NCBI GenBank assembly: GCA_032718475.1
Contig: JAUCBJ010008982.1
Location: forward strand, 38,672-102,671
From: Nemertoderma westbladi
Taxonomy: Eukaryota > Xenacoelomorpha > Nemertodermatida > Nemertodermatidae
DNA: 64,000 nucleotides
Direction of reading: 5' to 3'
The notes under the pieces are model-generated. The model was given only the letters and a program-made list of their open reading frames with translations, did no database searches and was not told the origin of the DNA. Both the position numbers and the translations under genes were made by a program. This document shows, piece after piece, positions 58,201 through 64,000 of the stretch (position 1 is its first letter; every line of letters starts with the position of its first letter).

Positions 58201-61200
58201 TATATTGTACTGGGATCTACTGCATTATTTAATTAATGATAGGATTTGGTTATACTCCTACCTATATATTGTACTGGGATCTACTGCATTATTTAATTAA
58301 TGATAGGATTTGGTTATACTCCTACCTATATTGTACTGGGATCTACTGCATTATTTAATTAATGATAGGATTTGGTTATACTCCTACCTATATATTGTAC
58401 TGGGATCTACTGCATTATTTAATTAATGATAGGATTTGGTTATACTCCTACCTATATATTGTACTGGGATCTACTGCATTATTTAATTAATGATAGGATT
58501 TGGTTATACTCCTACCTATATTGTACTGGGATCTACTGCATTATTTAATTAATGATAGGATTTGGTTATACTCCTACCTATATATTGTACTGGGATCTAC
58601 TGCATTATTTAATTAATGATAGGATTTGGTTATACTCCTACCTATATATTGTACTGGGATCTACTGCATTATTTAATTAATGATAGGATTTGGTTATACT
58701 CCTACCTATATATTGTACTGGGATCTACTGCATTATTTAATTAATGATAGGATTTGGTTATACTCCTACCTATATATTGTACTGGGATCTACTGCATTAT
58801 TTAATTAATGATAGGATTTGGTTATACTCCTACCTATATATTGTACTGGGATCTACTGCATTATTTAATTAATGATAGGATTTGGTTATACTCCTACCTA
58901 TATATTGTACTGGGATCTACTGCATTATTTAATTAATGATAGGATTTGGTTATACTCCTACCTATATTGTACTGGGATCTACTGCATTATTTAATTAATG
59001 ATAGGATTTGGTTATACTCCTACCTATATATTGTACTGGGATCTACTGCATTATTTAATTAATGATAGGATTTGGTTATACTCCTACCTATATATTGTAC
59101 TGGGATCTACTGCATTATTTAATTAATGATAGGATTTGGTTATACTCCTACCTATATATTGTACTGGGATCTACTGCATTATTTAATTAATGATAGGATT
59201 TGGTTATACTCCTACCTATATATTGTACTGGGATCTACTGCATTATTTAATTAATGATAGGATTTGGTTATACTCCTACCTATATATTGTACTGGGATCT
59301 ACTGCATTATTTAATTAATGATAGGATTTGGTTATACTCCTACCTATATATTGTACTGGGATCTACTGCATTATTTAATTAATGATAGGATTTGGTTATA
59401 CTCCTACCTATATATTGTACTGGGATCTACTGCATTATTTAATTAATGATAGGATTTGGTTATACTCCTACCTATATATTGTACTGGGATCTACTGCATT
59501 ATTTAATTAATGATAGGATTTGGTTATACTCCTACCTATATTGTACTGGGATCTACTGCATTATTTAATTAATGATAGGATTTGGTTATACTCCTACCTA
59601 TATATTGTACTGGGATCTACTGCATTATTTAATTAATGATAGGATTTGGTTATACTCCTACCTATATATTGTACTGGGATCTACTGCATTATTTAATTAA
59701 TGATAGGATTTGGTTATACTCCTACCTATATATTGTACTGGGATCTACTGCATTATTTAATTAATGATAGGATTTGGTTATACTCCTACCTATATATTGT
59801 ACTGGGATCTACTGCATTATTTAATTAATGATAGGATTTGGTTATACTCCTACCTATATATTGTACTGGGATCTACTGCATTATTTAATTAATGATAGGA
59901 TTTGGTTATACTCCTACCTATATATTGTACTGGGATCTACTGCATTATTTAATTAATGATAGGATTTGGTTATACTCCTACCTATATATTGTACTGGGAT
60001 CTACTGCATTATTTAATTAATGATAGGATTTGGTTATACTCCTACCTATATATTGTACTGGGATCTACTGCATTATTTAATTAATGATAGGATTTGGTTA
60101 TACTCCTACCTATATATTGTACTGGGATCTACTGCATTATTTAATTAATGATAGGATTTGGTTATACTCCTACCTATATATTGTACTGGGATCTACTGCA
60201 TTATTTAATTAATGATAGGATTTGGTTATACTCCTACCTATATATTGTACTGGGATCTACTGCATTATTTAATTAATGATAGGATTTGGTTATACTCCTA
60301 CCTATATATTGTACTGGGATCTACTGCATTATTTAATTAATGATAGGATTTGGTTATACTCCTACCTATATATTGTACTGGGATCTACTGCATTATTTAA
60401 TTAATGATAGGATTTGGTTATACTCCTACCTATATATTGTACTGGGATCTACTGCATTATTTAATTAATGATAGGATTTGGTTATACTCCTACCTATATT
60501 GTACTGGGATCTACTGCATTATTTAATTAATGATAGGATTTGGTTATACTCCTACCTATATTGTACTGGGATCTACTGCATTATTTAATTAATGATAGGA
60601 TTTGGTTATACTCCTACCTATATATTGTACTGGGATCTACTGCATTATTTAATTAATGATAGGATTTGGTTATACTCCTACCTATATATTGTACTGGGAT
60701 CTACTGCATTATTTAATTAATGATAGGATTTGGTTATACTCCTACCTATATATTGTACTGGGATCTACTGCATTATTTAATTAATGATAGGATTTGGTTA
60801 TACTCCTACCTATATATTGTACTGGGATCTACTGCATTATTTAATTAATGATAGGATTTGGTTATACTCCTACCTATATATTGTACTGGGATCTACTGCA
60901 TTATTTAATTAATGATAGGATTTGGTTATACTCCTACCTATATATTGTACTGGGATCTACTGCATTATTTAATTAATGATAGGATTTGGTTATACTCCTA
61001 CCTATATATTGTACTGGGATCTACTGCATTATTTAATTAATGATAGGATTTGGTTATACTCCTACCTATATATTGTACTGGGATCTACTGCATTATTTAA
61101 TTAATGATAGGATTTGGTTATACTCCTACCTATATATTGTACTGGGATCTACTGCATTATTTAATTAATGATAGGATTTGGTTATACTCCTACCTATATA

Positions 61201-64000
61201 TTGTACTGGGATCTACTGCATTATTTAATTAATGATAGGATTTGGTTATACTCCTACCTATATATTGTACTGGGATCTACTGCATTATTTAATTAATGAT
61301 AGGATTTGGTTATACTCCTACCTATATATTGTACTGGGATCTACTGCATTATTTAATTAATGATAGGATTTGGTTATACTCCTACCTATATATTGTACTG
61401 GGATCTACTGCATTATTTAATTAATGATAGGATTTGGTTATACTCCTACCTATATATTGTACTGGGATCTACTGCATTATTTAATTAATGATAGGATTTG
61501 GTTATACTCCTACCTATATTGTACTGGGATCTACTGCATTATTTAATTAATGATAGGATTTGGTTATACTCCTACCTATATTGTACTGGGATCTACTGCA
61601 TTATTTAATTAATGATAGGATTTGGTTATACTCCTACCTATATTGTACTGGGATCTACTGCATTATTTAATTAATGATAGGATTTGGTTATACTCCTACC
61701 TATATATTGTACTGGGATCTACTGCATTATTTAATTAATGATAGGATTTGGTTATACTCCTACCTATATATTGTACTGGGATCTACTGCATTATTTAATT
61801 AATGATAGGATTTGGTTATACTCCTACCTATATATTGTACTGGGATCTACTGCATTATTTAATTAATGATAGGATTTGGTTATACTCCTACCTATATATT
61901 GTACTGGGATCTACTGCATTATTTAATTAATGATAGGATTTGGTTATACTCCTACCTATATATTGTACTGGGATCTACTGCATTATTTAATTAATGATAG
62001 GATTTGGTTATACTCCTACCTATATTGTACTGGGATCTACTGCATTATTTAATTAATGATAGGATTTGGTTATACTCCTACCTATATATTGTACTGGGAT
62101 CTACTGCATTATTTAATTAATGATAGGATTTGGTTATACTCCTACCTATATATTGTACTGGGATCTACTGCATTATTTAATTAATGATAGGATTTGGTTA
62201 TACTCCTACCTATATATTGTACTGGGATCTACTGCATTATTTAATTAATGATAGGATTTGGTTATACTCCTACCTATATATTGTACTGGGATCTACTGCA
62301 TTATTTAATTAATGATAGGATTTGGTTATACTCCTACCTATATATTGTACTGGGATCTACTGCATTATTTAATTAATGATAGGATTTGGTTATACTCCTA
62401 CCTATATTGTACTGGGATCTACTGCATTATTTAATTAATGATAGGATTTGGTTATACTCCTACCTATATATTGTACTGGGATCTACTGCATTATTTAATT
62501 AATGATAGGATTTGGTTATACTCCTACCTATATATTGTACTGGGATCTACTGCATTATTTAATTAATGATAGGATTTGGTTATACTCCTACCTATATATT
62601 GTACTGGGATCTACTGCATTATTTAATTAATGATAGGATTTGGTTATACTCCTACCTATATATTGTACTGGGATCTACTGCATTATTTAATTAATGATAG
62701 GATTTGGTTATACTCCTACCTATATATTGTACTGGGATCTACTGCATTATTTAATTAATGATAGGATTTGGTTATACTCCTACCTATATATTGTACTGGG
62801 ATCTACTGCATTATTTAATTAATGATAGGATTTGGTTATACTCCTACCTATATTGTACTGGGATCTACTGCATTATTTAATTAATGATAGGATTTGGTTA
62901 TACTCCTACCTATATATTGTACTGGGATCTACTGCATTATTTAATTAATGATAGGATTTGGTTATACTCCTACCTATATATTGTACTGGGATCTACTGCA
63001 TTATTTAATTAATGATAGGATTTGGTTATACTCCTACCTATATATTGTACTGGGATCTACTGCATTATTTAATTAATGATAGGATTTGGTTATACTCCTA
63101 CCTATATATTGTACTGGGATCTACTGCATTATTTAATTAATGATAGGATTTGGTTATACTCCTACCTATATTGTACTGGGATCTACTGCATTATTTAATT
63201 AATGATAGGATTTGGTTATACTCCTACCTATATATTGTACTGGGATCTACTGCATTATTTAATTAATGATAGGATTTGGTTATACTCCTACCTATATATT
63301 GTACTGGGATCTACTGCATTATTTAATTAATGATAGGATTTGGTTATACTCCTACCTATATATTGTACTGGGATCTACTGCATTATTTAATTAATGATAG
63401 GATTTGGTTATACTCCTACCTATATATTGTACTGGGATCTACTGCATTATTTAATTAATGATAGGATTTGGTTATACTCCTACCTATATATTGTACTGGG
63501 ATCTACTGCATTATTTAATTAATGATAGGATTTGGTTATACTCCTACCTATATATTGTACTGGGATCTACTGCATTATTTAATTAATGATAGGATTTGGT
63601 TATACTCCTACCTATATATTGTACTGGGATCTACTGCATTATTTAATTAATGATAGGATTTGGTTATACTCCTACCTATATATTGTACTGGGATCTACTG
63701 CATTATTTAATTAATGATAGGATTTGGTTATACTCCTACCTATATATTGTACTGGGATCTACTGCATTATTTAATTAATGATAGGATTTGGTTATACTCC
63801 TACCTATATATTGTACTGGGATCTACTGCATTATTTAATTAATGATAGGATTTGGTTATACTCCTACCTATATATTGTACTGGGATCTACTGCATTATTT
63901 AATTAATGATAGGATTTGGTTATACTCCTACCTATATATTGTACTGGGATCTACTGCATTATTTAATTAATGATAGGATTTGGTTATACTCCTACCTATA
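55222..64000. repeat. 62/64-bp satellite array, about 138 copies, running past the window end
   Basis: Unit contains ATTGTACTGGGATCTACTGC, ATTATTTAATTAATGATAGG and ATTTGGTTATACTCCTACCT. Length alternates between 62 and 64 bp through a TA dinucleotide at the joint (TATATT or TATATATT). Copies near the left edge are more mixed, with a GGTTGTACTCC variant confined to about 55.7-57.4 kb and one irregular unit near 56,550; further right the 64-bp form dominates. Very high identity between copies indicates recent homogenisation. Confidence 0.97.

Overview
The window reads as nuclear DNA of an invertebrate animal. Genes are split by GT-AG introns, the families are animal ones (an SLC22-type organic ion transporter and a rhodopsin-class peptide GPCR), and the mobile DNA consists of LINEs, tRNA-derived SINE-like pieces, a Merlin DNA transposon and foldback/TIR elements. 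The phylum cannot be fixed from the sequence. There is no operon structure and no prokaryotic feature.

Layout. 1-10.7 kb is intergenic: foldback and piggyBac-like ends, two tRNA-like SINE heads, a 12-bp array (2.9-4.7 kb), a 17-bp array, and three LINE remnants, one of them split by a Merlin element with an intact 8-bp target duplication. 10,698-39,925 (+) is a complete nine-exon SLC22-family transporter. I joined its exons by hand; every junction keeps frame and predicts 581 residues. Its introns hold very large minisatellites (intron 1: about 4.8 kb; intron 2: about 15 kb of a 56-bp unit containing two LINE copies; also introns 6 and 8). 41.15-43.08 kb is a 27-bp array that is open on both strands. 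45.4-47.1 kb is a degraded second LINE (-) split by a foldback element. 47,810-52,311 (-) holds the last three coding exons of a peptide GPCR (TM5 to C-terminus); exons for TM1-TM4 are not in the window. A (GGGTAC)n array lies in its TM5-TM6 intron. 55.2 kb to the end is one continuous 62/64-bp satellite running off the window.

Just over half of the window (about 34 of 64 kb, summed by hand) is tandem repeat. The most notable pattern is positional. In the transporter the large arrays start within 0-20 nt of the 5' splice site (introns 1, 2, 6, 8) and never touch the 3' splice site. In introns 1 and 2 the repeat unit carries the donor sequence itself, so the intron is filled with dozens to hundreds of decoy donors. 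This resembles what I recall being called 'mirage minisatellites' in amphioxus introns. The other distinctive signal is a perfect 25-bp hairpin just after the GPCR stop codon with AATAAA in its loop. Most long reading frames outside the two genes are by-products of repeat units whose length is a multiple of three.
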